Below are positions 28,170 to 36,565 of a stretch of 64,000 bases of DNA, in pieces (positions within the stretch are counted from its first letter, which is position 1; the number at the start of each line of letters is the position of its first letter). Source of the stretch: Paracoccus lutimaris (GTDB lineage Bacteria; Pseudomonadota; Alphaproteobacteria; Rhodobacterales; Rhodobacteraceae); NCBI RefSeq assembly GCF_003337565.1, contig NZ_QPJL01000013.1:1-64000 (forward strand), written 5' to 3'. The translations under genes were made by a program, and so were the position numbers. The notes beneath the pieces are model-generated. The model worked only from the letters and a program-made list of their open reading frames with translations, was not told the DNA's origin and did no database searches.

Positions 28170-29237
28170 ATGAGCCATCCCTATTCGGATCTTCCAGAAA
28201 CAGCTTTTTGGCGCAGCGGCGTGGCCGAGGCGGATCCTGCGGCGCCTTTGGGGCTTTACCGTCCGAAGTTCCCGCTGGACCGCGAGGCCGGGATCGCCAC
28301 CGCCGGAAGCTGCTTTGCCCAGCATGTCGGGCGCGCCTTGCGCGATGCCGGCATGACCGTACTTGATGCCGAGCCGAGCCCGCCGAAATGCCCCTATCCG
28401 GTGGCGCGGGCCTATGGCTATGGCATCTATTCCGCGCGCTACGGCAATATCTACACGGTGCGGCAGCTGGTGCAGCTGATCGAGGATGCGCGCGCCGGCC
28501 ATGTCGACCCCGACGCGATCTGGCCGCGCGCGGGGCGCTTTCACGACGCCTTGCGCCCGACGATCGAGCCCGACGGCTTTGTCTCGGCCGAGGAGGTGTC
28601 GGCGCTGCGGCTTGAGCATCTGGCGGCGCTTAGGGGGCTGTTTGCCGCGACCTCATGCTTCATCTTTACGCTTGGGCTGACCGAATGCTGGGCCGACCGG
28701 CAGGGCGGGCGGGTCTATCCGACCTGTCCGGGCGTCGTTGCGGGGCGTTTCGATCCGACACGTCACGCGTTCCTGAATCTGCGCCATGCCGAAGTGCTGG
28801 CCGATCTTGAACGGGCGCGGGCGCTGCTGCAGGGCTTCAATCCCGGGATGCGGATGATCCTGACGGTTTCGCCGGTGCCGCTGACGGCGACGGCGGCGGG
28901 CGGGCATGTCCTGACCGCGACCATGCGCTCTAAGGCGGTGCTGCGCTCGGCGGCAGATGAATTCGCCGCCACCCATCCCGATGTCGATTACTTTCCTGCC
29001 TATGAGATCGTGACCAATCCGGCCGCGCGGGGGCGGTTCATGCACGGCAACCTGCGCGATGTCACCGCAGCGGGGGTGCAGGCGGTCATGAGCACCTTTC
29101 TGTCCGCCCATGAACTGGCCGCCGATGATCTGGCCGCGCAAGTGCGGCCGCGACATCCTGCCGCCGGCCGCAATGCCGCCGAAGTGGCCGAGGACCTGAT
29201 CTGCGAAGAAATCCTGCTGCAGGCGATGCGCAAATGA
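28170..29237 (+). CDS. GSCFA-domain protein
   Basis: This 355-residue protein has the family-defining AGSCFAQHVGRAL near residues 45-57, and TLGLTECWADR near 167 and TVSPVPLTAT near 230 that fit an SGNH-like esterase fold. The domain is often linked to polysaccharide or surface modification, but no substrate is established. It overlaps the next gene by 4 bases, so the two are probably a functional pair. Confidence 0.85.
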   Translation: MSHPYSDLPETAFWRSGVAEADPAAPLGLYRPKFPLDREAGIATAGSCFAQHVGRALRDAGMTVLDAEPSPPKCPYPVARAYGYGIYSARYGNIYTVRQLVQLIEDARAGHVDPDAIWPRAGRFHDALRPTIEPDGFVSAEEVSALRLEHLAALRGLFAATSCFIFTLGLTECWADRQGGRVYPTCPGVVAGRFDPTRHAFLNLRHAEVLADLERARALLQGFNPGMRMILTVSPVPLTATAAGGHVLTATMRSKAVLRSAADEFAATHPDVDYFPAYEIVTNPAARGRFMHGNLRDVTAAGVQAVMSTFLSAHELAADDLAAQVRPRHPAAGRNAAEVAEDLICEEILLQAMRK

Positions 29238-30019
29238 CCCCGCGCAAGGTGCTTTTGCTGGGCAATTCTTATTCCGCCGCGCCCCGCGTCGCGCTGCGCA
29301 ATGATCCGGGGCGCTGGCCGGGTCTGCAGGTCACGGTTCTGGCCATGCCCGGAAACATGCTGGCGGCGCTGGCGCTTGAGGAAGGCCGTCTGGTCCCCCG
29401 TGGCGACGATGCCCGCTACAGCATGGGCTATTACAACGACATGACCGAGTTGGCTCTGGCGGGGTTTGACGCATTCGCGGTGATCGGCGGTCTGAGCTTT
29501 TATACACTCCTGCCCCTGCAAAACACCCATCGCAGCCCGGATTTTCCCTCGGTCATGCGCGGCGAGGCCTGTCAGCTGATCTCGACCGGGCTCATGGATG
29601 CGATGATCCGCCAGCACATGACGATCTCGGCGGCGCTTTGCACGATCCGGCTGCTTGCCGGGCTTGGGCAGGGGCCGGTGCTGTTCATGGATTCGCTCTT
29701 TCCTTCGGCGGATTGCTGGCAGGATGGCGAAAGGTTCGATCCCTATATCGCCATGGCCGAACGCGGCGATGCGGCGGCCTTTCACGCGCGCTACCTGCGC
29801 ATTCTGCATGAGGCGCTGGGATCGGACGCGACCTATCTGCCGCAACCCGTGCAGACCATCGTCGAAGAGGTCTTTACCGCGCCGGAATGGATCCGCGGCT
29901 CGCTCCGCATGCAGCCGCGCCGCGATGTGCCGCATGAGAAAACCGATTTCGGCCATGCCAATCCGGCCTATGGCGCATTGCAGGTGGATCTGATCGCGTC
30001 GGCGCTGGCGGGGCTATAG
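29234..30019 (+). CDS. SGNH-like partner of GSCFA protein
   Basis: This 261-residue protein begins LLLGNSYSAAPR, which resembles the block I serine region of SGNH hydrolases, has VIGGLSFYTLLPL and VLFMDSLFPSAD in the middle, and ends with DFGHANPAYGAL, a plausible Asp-His pair. I do not recognise a named family. No signal peptide is visible. Coupling to the GSCFA gene suggests joint action. Its 3' end overlaps that of the converging alkB by 6 bases. Confidence 0.6.
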   Translation: MTPRKVLLLGNSYSAAPRVALRNDPGRWPGLQVTVLAMPGNMLAALALEEGRLVPRGDDARYSMGYYNDMTELALAGFDAFAVIGGLSFYTLLPLQNTHRSPDFPSVMRGEACQLISTGLMDAMIRQHMTISAALCTIRLLAGLGQGPVLFMDSLFPSADCWQDGERFDPYIAMAERGDAAAFHARYLRILHEALGSDATYLPQPVQTIVEEVFTAPEWIRGSLRMQPRRDVPHEKTDFGHANPAYGALQVDLIASALAGL

Positions 30020-31150
30020 TGCCCCGCGCGGCATCGGGTTCTCGCCTTTGTTATAGGGGCCCCAATCCTTGATCTCGGGATAGAATTTCCGCCGCCATGC
30101 CCGCACGCGTGGATTCATCCAGCGCCGCCAGACCGAGGGCACCAAGGCCGCCGTCGCCATCAGCGGATAGCCGGCGGGAAGTTGCGGAGCCTCGTCCTCG
30201 TCATAGGTCTGCAGCAAGGGAAAGCGCCGGTCGGGCTTGTAGTGATGGTCGGAATGGCGCTGCAGGTTGATCATCAGCCAGTTGGTGATCCGGTGGCTTG
30301 AGTTCCAGCTGTGGCGGGGCTGGACATGTTCATAGCGGCCATCGCCCAGATATTTGCGGGTCAGGCCGTAATGCTCGACGTAATTGGTCAGCTCAAGCTG
30401 CCAGACGGCGACCAGCGCCTGCCACAGAAACAAGAGCATTCCCAGCCAGCCGCCAAGCGCGAAGGCCAGCAACAGCATCGCCAGTTGCAGCGCCGCATAG
30501 CGCCAGAACGGGTTGCTGCGGTCCCAGGGGCTGCGGTTGGCGCGCGCCAGCTTGCGCGTCTCGGCCTGCCAGGCGCTGCGCGGCCCGTGCATCAGCACGC
30601 GCAGGAAATAATGCCAGAAACCCTGGCCATAGCGCGCCGAGACCAGATCGCGCGGCGTGGCGACCCAGCTGTGATGGACCAGCAGATGCTCGGACCGGAA
30701 ATGGCCATAGAATGTCGAGGTCATCAAAAGATCGCCCATCCAGCGCTCGACCGGGTGTTTCTGGTGCATCAGCTCATGGGCATAGACGATGCCGATGGTG
30801 CCCGAGACGATGCCAAGGCCCCAGAACAGGCCCAGCAATTCCAGGCCCGAATGATCGCTGCGGGTGACATACCAGATCGCCCAGAAGATCGTCGCCGCCT
30901 GCACGGGGAACCAGATCACGGTGATGGCGCGATACCAGAAAAGCTGGCTTTCCGGTGTCTCGGTATCGGGGTTTTCCTTGTTCAGCCCGATCAGGGCATC
31001 AAGGATGGTGGTCATGTACCAGGCATAGCTGGGCAGCAGCATGAACCAGTAGCCGCCCTTGATCACCGCGATGGCGGCCAGGGGGATCATGCCCAGCGAC
31101 AGCCAGAATGGCAAAGCGTTTATCAGACGAGAGCGAAAGGCAGTTTTCAT
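30014..31150 (-). CDS. alkB: Alkane 1-monooxygenase
   Basis: This 378-residue membrane diiron enzyme hydroxylates terminal methyl groups of alkanes or related chains. About six hydrophobic helices alternate with the histidine boxes HELMHQ near 125, EHLLVHH near 154 and LQRHSDHH near 304. NYVEHYGL near 261 is the AlkB-specific HYG motif that separates it from fatty-acid desaturases. No rubredoxin or rubredoxin reductase gene is adjacent, so electron partners are encoded elsewhere. Confidence 0.9.
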   Translation of the reverse strand: MKTAFRSRLINALPFWLSLGMIPLAAIAVIKGGYWFMLLPSYAWYMTTILDALIGLNKENPDTETPESQLFWYRAITVIWFPVQAATIFWAIWYVTRSDHSGLELLGLFWGLGIVSGTIGIVYAHELMHQKHPVERWMGDLLMTSTFYGHFRSEHLLVHHSWVATPRDLVSARYGQGFWHYFLRVLMHGPRSAWQAETRKLARANRSPWDRSNPFWRYAALQLAMLLLAFALGGWLGMLLFLWQALVAVWQLELTNYVEHYGLTRKYLGDGRYEHVQPRHSWNSSHRITNWLMINLQRHSDHHYKPDRRFPLLQTYDEDEAPQLPAGYPLMATAALVPSVWRRWMNPRVRAWRRKFYPEIKDWGPYNKGENPMPRGAL

Positions 31151-31209
31151 CGGGGAACGGGCCGGACTGTTTCAATGGGAACAACTATGGCGTGTTTGAT
31201 CAGGGCTGG

Positions 31210-32265
31210 CTATAGCGACTTGATGTCGCGATGAATGGCCGCAGCGGCAGTTTTCTCACGCGCGAGCGCCCAGGCCTTGCGCATCAGCCCGGGCAGGGCG
31301 TCAGGCTGAAACCCGGCCAGCGGCACCAGCCGGCCACGTTCAGGCGCGCGTTGCAGCCGGGCAGTATATACCGTCAGATCCAGTGCGAAATGCGTGAAGA
31401 CATGGCGCACAAGGCCAAGCTCCTGCCAGTCGGCCGGCGCTGGGGGCGGCAGGTCCGATCCGTCCCAACCGGCCGAGGGAAAGGCCAGCGTGGCCCCCAA
31501 AAGACCCTTTTCGGCGCGGGTCTCGACCAGCACGGCGTTATCCGTGAAACCGATCCAGACCTGCCCCTGCCGCAGCGGCTTGGGTTTTTTCGGGGCCTTG
31601 CGCGGCAGTTCGGGTGCGATACCCTGCGCGCGGGCGGCGCAGTCCTCGATCAGCGGGCAGATGCCGCAGGCCGGGCTGCGCGGGGTGCAGATCGTCGCGC
31701 CCAGATCCATCATGGCCTGGGCGAAATCTCCGGGGCGGCGCGCGGGTGTCAGCCGCGAGGCCAGCGCCACCAGTTCCGGCTTGGCGGCGGGCAAGGCTGT
31801 CTCGATGGCGAAAAGCCGGGCGACGACCCGCTCGACATTGCCGTCGACCACGGTTTCCGCGCGGTCAAAGGCGATGGCGGCGATCGCGGCCGAGGTATAG
31901 GGGCCGATGCCGGGCAGGGCAGAAAGCCCCTCGCGCGTGTCGGGGAATGCGCCCATGGCCGCGACCGCGCGAGCGCAGGCGATCAGGTTGCGGGCGCGGG
32001 CGTAATAGCCAAGCCCTGCCCATTCGGCCATGACCTGCGCGTCCTCGGCGCGGGCAAGGTCGTGGACGGTCGGCCACAGGCTGGTGAAGCGCTCGAAATA
32101 GGCTTTTACCGCCGCGACGGTGGTCTGCTGCAGCATCACCTCGGACAGCCAGACGCGATAGGGATCGGTCGGGCCATGGCCGGGCGGGGCGCGCCAGGGC
32201 AAAACCCGGGCATGGCGGTCATACCAGCCCAGAAGTTTTGCCTCGATCACCTGCGGGTCACGCAA
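31210..32265 (-). CDS. mutY: A/G-specific adenine glycosylase
   Basis: This 351-residue repair enzyme removes adenine opposite 8-oxoguanine. SEVMLQQTTV near 41 carries the catalytic glutamate, LPGIGPYTSAAI near 117 is the helix-hairpin-helix, VDGNVERV near 140 holds the catalytic aspartate, and C-x6-C-x2-C-x5-C near 195-211 binds the 4Fe-4S cluster. A Nudix-like C-terminal domain follows. A TTG start with GAGAGG 8 bases upstream is used. It is divergent from the DUF721 gene. Confidence 0.95.
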   Translation of the reverse strand: MRDPQVIEAKLLGWYDRHARVLPWRAPPGHGPTDPYRVWLSEVMLQQTTVAAVKAYFERFTSLWPTVHDLARAEDAQVMAEWAGLGYYARARNLIACARAVAAMGAFPDTREGLSALPGIGPYTSAAIAAIAFDRAETVVDGNVERVVARLFAIETALPAAKPELVALASRLTPARRPGDFAQAMMDLGATICTPRSPACGICPLIEDCAARAQGIAPELPRKAPKKPKPLRQGQVWIGFTDNAVLVETRAEKGLLGATLAFPSAGWDGSDLPPPAPADWQELGLVRHVFTHFALDLTVYTARLQRAPERGRLVPLAGFQPDALPGLMRKAWALAREKTAAAAIHRDIKSL

Positions 32266-32339
32266 TTTTCAGCCCTCTCGCTCTGGCGTCCGGGCGCGGA
32301 GCGGTCCAGACTGCGGGCACAGTAAACAGGTCGGACAGG

Positions 32340-32882
32340 ATGGCCCAGAACAAAGCCGATGCTCAACCCCGGCGCCGGATGCGCGGTTTTGAGACCGCCG
32401 CGCAGCTTTTGGCGCAACGGGTGCGCGTTGCCGGCGAAAGCCGGGGCTTTGCGGTGGCGCGGCTGCTGACCCATTGGGACGAGGTCGTCGGCCCCGAGAT
32501 CGCCGCCCATGCCCGCCCGGTCAAGATCAGCCATGGCAAGGGTTTTGGCGCCACGCTGACGCTGCTGGTTCCCGGCTCCCGTGCGCCCATGATCGAGATG
32601 CAGCTGCCAAAGATCCGCGACAAGGTGAACGCCTGCTACGGCTTCAACGCCGTGGCGCGGGTGGTGCTGACCCAGACCGCGCCTGTGGGCTTTGCCGAGG
32701 GGCAGACCCCTTTTACCGGCGGCCCGCGCCGGGCGCCGCCCCCGCCCGATCCGGCCCGGATCTCCCAGGCCGAGGACATCGCCCGGGGCTTTGACAATCC
32801 CGCGCTATCGGCCGCCATGCGGCAGCTGGCGCTGAACATTCTGTCCCGAGGGGACATCAACGACCGAAAGGCCACTCCATGA
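32340..32882 (+). CDS. DUF721 (DciA-like) protein
   Basis: This 180-residue protein has the DUF721 domain, with the block LLTHWDEVVGPEIAAHARPVKI near residues 42-63. DUF721 includes DciA, the ancestral loader of the replicative helicase, but whether this copy does that job is inference. The ATG at 32340 matches the domain start better than the longer upstream frame, which runs into the mutY promoter. It overlaps the DsbA-like gene by 4 bases. Confidence 0.8.
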   Translation: MAQNKADAQPRRRMRGFETAAQLLAQRVRVAGESRGFAVARLLTHWDEVVGPEIAAHARPVKISHGKGFGATLTLLVPGSRAPMIEMQLPKIRDKVNACYGFNAVARVVLTQTAPVGFAEGQTPFTGGPRRAPPPPDPARISQAEDIARGFDNPALSAAMRQLALNILSRGDINDRKATP

Positions 32883-33532
32883 TCCTGCCCCGCCGTTCCC
32901 TGATCGCTGCCGCCATGGCCGCGCTGACTCTCTCGACGCTGCCGGCTCTTGCGCAAGAGGCCGCTCCGGCCGAGCAGATGCCCGAAGGCAAGGTGCTGCC
33001 CGATATCGTTTTGGGCAAGGATGATGCGCCGGTCACCGTCATCGAATATGCCAGCTTTACCTGCAGCCATTGCGCGGCTTTCCACACCGAAAACTGGCCC
33101 AAGCTCAAGGCGGAATATGTCGATACCGGCAAGGTCAAGTTCATCCAGCGCGATGTCTATTTCGACGCGGTCGGGCTGTGGGCCGGGATTCTGGCGCGCT
33201 GCGGGGGCGACGACAAATATTACGCCGTCTCGGACATGATCTTTGACGAGCAGAAGACCTGGCTTGCGGCCAGCGACGGCGAGGGGATCGCCGCCAACCT
33301 GCGCAAGATCGGCGCCAAGGCCGGCATGATGCCCGAGCAGATGGACGCCTGCTGGGCCGACAAGCAGAAGGTGGCTGATCTGGTCGCGACCTTCCAGAAA
33401 AACGCCACCGCGGATGCGATCGAAGGCACTCCGACCTTTCTCATTGCCGGCGAAAAGGTACAGAACCAGCCTTGGGACGATCTGAAAAAGATCATCGATG
33501 CCAAGCTGGCTGAGGCTGAAAAGAACGGCTGA
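32879..33532 (+). CDS. DsbA-family periplasmic thiol oxidoreductase
   Basis: This 217-residue protein starts with a signal peptide (SLIAAAMAALTLSTLPALA) and has the thioredoxin fold with active site FTCSHCAAFH near 60-69. The cis-proline loop is EGTPTFLIAG near 182. It most likely oxidises or isomerises disulfides in the periplasm. CSHC is found in alphaproteobacterial DsbA-like proteins. It overlaps the DUF721 gene by 4 bases. Confidence 0.9.
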   Translation: MILPRRSLIAAAMAALTLSTLPALAQEAAPAEQMPEGKVLPDIVLGKDDAPVTVIEYASFTCSHCAAFHTENWPKLKAEYVDTGKVKFIQRDVYFDAVGLWAGILARCGGDDKYYAVSDMIFDEQKTWLAASDGEGIAANLRKIGAKAGMMPEQMDACWADKQKVADLVATFQKNATADAIEGTPTFLIAGEKVQNQPWDDLKKIIDAKLAEAEKNG

Positions 33533-33553
33533 TCCCATCGGGACAACCCAGCG

Positions 33554-33578
33554 AAACCCCGGAATGGCCGGGGTTTTT
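33554..33578. terminator. Terminator between dsbA-like gene and lpxK
   Basis: A 9-base stem AAACCCCGG/CCGGGGTTT with a 5-base loop is followed by two more T residues on the plus strand. It separates converging genes and probably serves the plus-strand transcript mainly. Confidence 0.75.
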
Positions 33579-33582
33579 GCGT

Positions 33583-34569
33583 TCAAAGCCCCAGCGCTGC
33601 CAGCCGCGTCTCAAGCGGTGCGGGATCGTCCAGCTGCAGCCGGACGGGCAGGGCCAGCACCTTGGGCCGAAAGCTGCGCGGCATCCGGGCCGCGTCCTTT
33701 TCCGTCGTCACCAGCTGCGCGCCGGCCAGTCGCGCCTCGGTTTCCAGCCGGGTCAGCAGCTGCGGGGTAAAGGGCTGGTGATCCTCAAGCGCTTCGGCGC
33801 GCACGAGTTCGGCGCCAAGACCGCGCAGCGTGGTGAAGAATTTCTCGGGATGGCCGATCCCGGCAAAGGCCATGACGCGCAGGCCCTGCCAGTCCATGCC
33901 GGTCTGCAAGGGCGCCAGCCGCCCGCTCAGATGCGGCAGCGGCAGGCCGGGGTTCTGCGCCGCGAACTGCGCCTGCGCTTGGGCCTCGCCGATCGAGAGC
34001 AGCAGGTCGGCGCGGGCAAGCCCGGTCGCGACCGGCTCGCGCAGGGGGCCGGCGGGCAGGCAAAGCCCGTTGCCAAATCCCCGCGCCGCATCGACCACGA
34101 CCAGCGACAAATCATGGGCCAGTGCCGGGTCCTGAAAGCCGTCATCCAGCAGGATCGCCTGCGCACCGGCCTGCACGGCGGCCCTTGCCCCGGTCAAGCG
34201 GTCATCCGCGACCCAGACCGGGGCAAAGGCCGCCATCAGCAGGGGCTCATCGCCGACCTGATCGGCGCTGTGGCGCGATTCCTGAACCTGCAATGGCCCC
34301 TTTTCGCTGCCGCCATAGCCGCGCGAGACGATCTGCACGGCGACGCCGCGCGCTTGCAGCATCTGCGCCAGCATGATGACGGTGGGGGTCTTGCCGGTGC
34401 CGCCGGCATTGATATTGCCGACGCAGATCACCGGCACGCCGACGCGGGCGCGCCCGCCCTTGGCCAGACGGCGGGCGGTGGCCCCGGCGTAAAGCGTGCC
34501 CAGGAGCGCCAGCAGCCGCGCCTTGAGGCCCGGCGGGCGGAACCAGAAGGCGGGGGCGTGGCGGCTCAT
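33583..34569 (-). CDS. lpxK: Tetraacyldisaccharide 4'-kinase
   Basis: This 328-residue inner-membrane enzyme phosphorylates the lipid A precursor at the 4' position. The P-loop [12 protein letters not shown] is near residues 51-62, and [11 protein letters not shown] near 146 is the second family block. The start at 34569 overlaps the waaA stop by 4 bases. A longer upstream frame lies inside waaA and is rejected. Confidence 0.94.
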   Translation of the reverse strand: MSRHAPAFWFRPPGLKARLLALLGTLYAGATARRLAKGGRARVGVPVICVGNINAGGTGKTPTVIMLAQMLQARGVAVQIVSRGYGGSEKGPLQVQESRHSADQVGDEPLLMAAFAPVWVADDRLTGARAAVQAGAQAILLDDGFQDPALAHDLSLVVVDAARGFGNGLCLPAGPLREPVATGLARADLLLSIGEAQAQAQFAAQNPGLPLPHLSGRLAPLQTGMDWQGLRVMAFAGIGHPEKFFTTLRGLGAELVRAEALEDHQPFTPQLLTRLETEARLAGAQLVTTEKDAARMPRSFRPKVLALPVRLQLDDPAPLETRLAALGL

Positions 34570-35798
34570 GCGGGGTTCTCCATCGCGTCGATCACCGTGT
34601 CGGCGATGCGGCGCAGGACGGCGGCGCCGCCGGTGCTGACCGCCCAGGCATTGCCGGCCAGCATCGCCGCCTGATCGGCGGCCGAAAGATCGGCCACCGC
34701 CTTGGTCAGCCCGGCCGCGTCGGCCACCATGCGCGCGGCATTGGCGCCGTCCAGCTGGGTCCATTCGGGGGAATGGGTCTCGGTCAGCGGGCCGTGGATG
34801 ATCGCCGATCCCAGCGCCGCCGCCTCGAACGGGTGGCGCGGTTTCGCGCCGTCCCCGGCCAGAAGCGTGCCGCCCATGAAGCAGACCGGCGCCAGACGGT
34901 ACCACAGGCCCATTTCATAGCCATCCTCGGCGATCAGGACATGGTCGTCGGGCTCGGGGTCATGATCCTCGGAGCGCAGGACGGCAGCCAGGCCCAGTGT
35001 CTCGACCTCGGCCAGGATGCCGGGGATGATCTCGTCGGGCAGGTCAGCGAGGATCAGCAGCGCGCGATGGTTGTGATGCAGCGCCGCCGCATGTGCGGCC
35101 AGCGCGGCGCAGGCCTCGGGCAGGGTCGGTGCGGCGGCAAGCCAGATGTGACGCCCGGCCATGATCTGCGCCAGCGCGCGGCGCTCGGCCTCATTGGCGT
35201 GCAGGGGGGGGAGGGTCTCGGTCACCGGGCCGGTCAATTCGACCCGTTCGGGGGCGGCGCCCAATTGGCGGGCGGCGGCGCCGGCGGTCAGGTCGGGGGC
35301 AAGCACATGGGTGATACGCCCCATCAGCCCGCGATTGACCGCGCCGCGCCACGAGCTGCTTCGCGTATAGGCGCTGAGCCGCGCCTCGGACAGGATGATC
35401 GGCAGGCCCCGCTCGGCCATGCCGGTGATCAGCGCCGAGGGCAGCTGATCGCCCATAAGCAGCAGCGCGCGCGGCGCCAATCTGTCGATCACCTCGCGCA
35501 CCGCGTTGGAATCGCGGGGCAGCGGCATGTGGATGGCGCGCAGATCCGCCGGCAGCTGGTCGGCGGCAGGCACCGCGCCGCTGAAGGCAAAGCGCAGCCC
35601 CGGCCGGCGCACCAGCATCGCCCGGATCAGCGCCCCCACGGGCGGCGGGTCATCGGCGCGTTCGGACAGATGGACCAGAATCAGCGGCCCCTCGCCCGGC
35701 GGCGGGGCAGGGGATTCGGCCCTGTCGCCGCCAAAGGCCGCGCGGCGGCGCAGATGCAGCCACAGGGCCAGCGATGAGGTCGCGTCGGCAAATGCCAT
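34566..35798 (-). CDS. waaA: Kdo transferase-like glycosyltransferase
   Basis: This 410-residue protein belongs to the GT30 family that adds Kdo to lipid IVA. Supporting blocks are [17 protein letters not shown] near 136, [12 protein letters not shown] near 190 and the C-terminal [23 protein letters not shown] near 307. It lacks the usual N-terminal membrane anchor, and the catalytic-glutamate motif is divergent ([10 protein letters not shown] instead of the common ASVGE pattern). The operon with lpxK supports the lipid A/Kdo role. Confidence 0.82.
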   Translation of the reverse strand: MAFADATSSLALWLHLRRRAAFGGDRAESPAPPPGEGPLILVHLSERADDPPPVGALIRAMLVRRPGLRFAFSGAVPAADQLPADLRAIHMPLPRDSNAVREVIDRLAPRALLLMGDQLPSALITGMAERGLPIILSEARLSAYTRSSSWRGAVNRGLMGRITHVLAPDLTAGAAARQLGAAPERVELTGPVTETLPPLHANEAERRALAQIMAGRHIWLAAAPTLPEACAALAAHAAALHHNHRALLILADLPDEIIPGILAEVETLGLAAVLRSEDHDPEPDDHVLIAEDGYEMGLWYRLAPVCFMGGTLLAGDGAKPRHPFEAAALGSAIIHGPLTETHSPEWTQLDGANAARMVADAAGLTKAVADLSAADQAAMLAGNAWAVSTGGAAVLRRIADTVIDAMENPA

Positions 35799-35812
35799 CA
35801 GCGCGCGGGCAC

Positions 35813-36058
35813 TCAGCCGCCGAGTTCTTCGGTCGGGCTGACCTCGCGTTCCTCGTCGCGCAGCCGGTGCAGATGGGCGATGAAATAGCGGGTATGGGCG
35901 CTGTCCACGGTGCGCTGCGCCTCGGCTTTCCAGGCGGCATGGGCGGATTGGTAATCGGGAAAAATGCCGACGACATGGATATTGTCGGTGTCACGGAACT
36001 CGGTGCGCGAGGGGTCGATCAGTTCGCCACCGAAGACGAGGTGAAGGCGCTGTGCCAT
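35813..36058 (-). CDS. DUF4170 protein
   Basis: This 81-residue conserved alphaproteobacterial protein starts MAQRLHLVFGGEL and has VVGIFPDYQSAHAAWKAEAQRTVD in the middle. Its function is not known. The ATG at 36058 has GGAGAG 4 bases upstream. It precedes waaA and lpxK on the same strand, so it may be the first gene of that operon. Confidence 0.8.
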   Translation of the reverse strand: MAQRLHLVFGGELIDPSRTEFRDTDNIHVVGIFPDYQSAHAAWKAEAQRTVDSAHTRYFIAHLHRLRDEEREVSPTEELGG

Positions 36059-36189
36059 CTTGCTCTCCTGCATTCGGAATTCGCGGCGAAGTTAGCCGTC
36101 CCGGCGCAGGAAACAAGGCGAATTGTTTAAAAACAGGGTCGGTTGAGGTTTGCGGCGAATCGTCAGGCAGGGTAATCAATAAGGGCCGA

Positions 36190-36286
36190 CAGAAAAGATA
36201 AACCCGGACAGGCCGAGCGTGGTGGTTAGGTCTGTCCGGGCGGCAAGGGAAGACGAACCGGTGCGTCCTCTCTTGCCCTTTTTCTG
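36190..36286. ncRNA. Candidate multibranched structured RNA
   Basis: Three helices nest here. An outer helix pairs CAGAAAAG (36190-36197) with CTTTTTCTG (36278-36286). Inside it, hairpin A pairs 36203-36214 with 36229-36240 (12 bases, one mismatch), and hairpin B pairs 36242-36255 with 36264-36277 (14 bases, one wobble and one mismatch). On the plus strand hairpin B is followed by CTTTTT, like an intrinsic terminator; on the minus strand hairpin A is followed by a T-rich run. A further hairpin (36291-36298 with 36316-36323) lies just outside. Strand and function are unresolved, and no protein is credible in the 360-base gap. Confidence 0.35.
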
Positions 36287-36418
36287 CGATCGTGGGCGGC
36301 TCACTTTCCCGTGGTCGCCCACGGTCCCGGCGATCCGAATACGGATCTGGCGCCGCTGTCCAGTTGGACGTGGCGTCAACTTGATTAATTCAAGTATTTG
36401 ATCAAATTGTCTGAATTA

Positions 36419-36504
36419 TGGTGCGGGCGGCGGGACTCGAACCCGCACAGGCTTGCGCCCCAGGGAGTTTAAGTCCCATGCGTCTACCATTCCGCCACGC
36501 CCGC
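36419..36504 (-). tRNA. tRNA-Leu (anticodon UAA)
   Basis: The minus strand folds as a class II tRNA with acceptor stem GCGGGCG/CGCCCGC, anticodon loop CTTAAAC giving UAA, a long variable arm and T loop TTCGAGT. CCA is encoded at 36419-36421. The 86-base length fits tRNA-Leu. Confidence 0.96.
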
Positions 36505-36565
36505 GCCATGGATTGGCTAGCGGGCGGAGGGGGGAATGGCAAGCCTTGGCCGTGCGGGCGCGGGC

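Noticed and set aside
36176-36379. 67-codon minus-strand frame
   Set aside because: It spans the inverted repeats, has no ribosome site and reads as Arg/Thr/Gly-rich noise.
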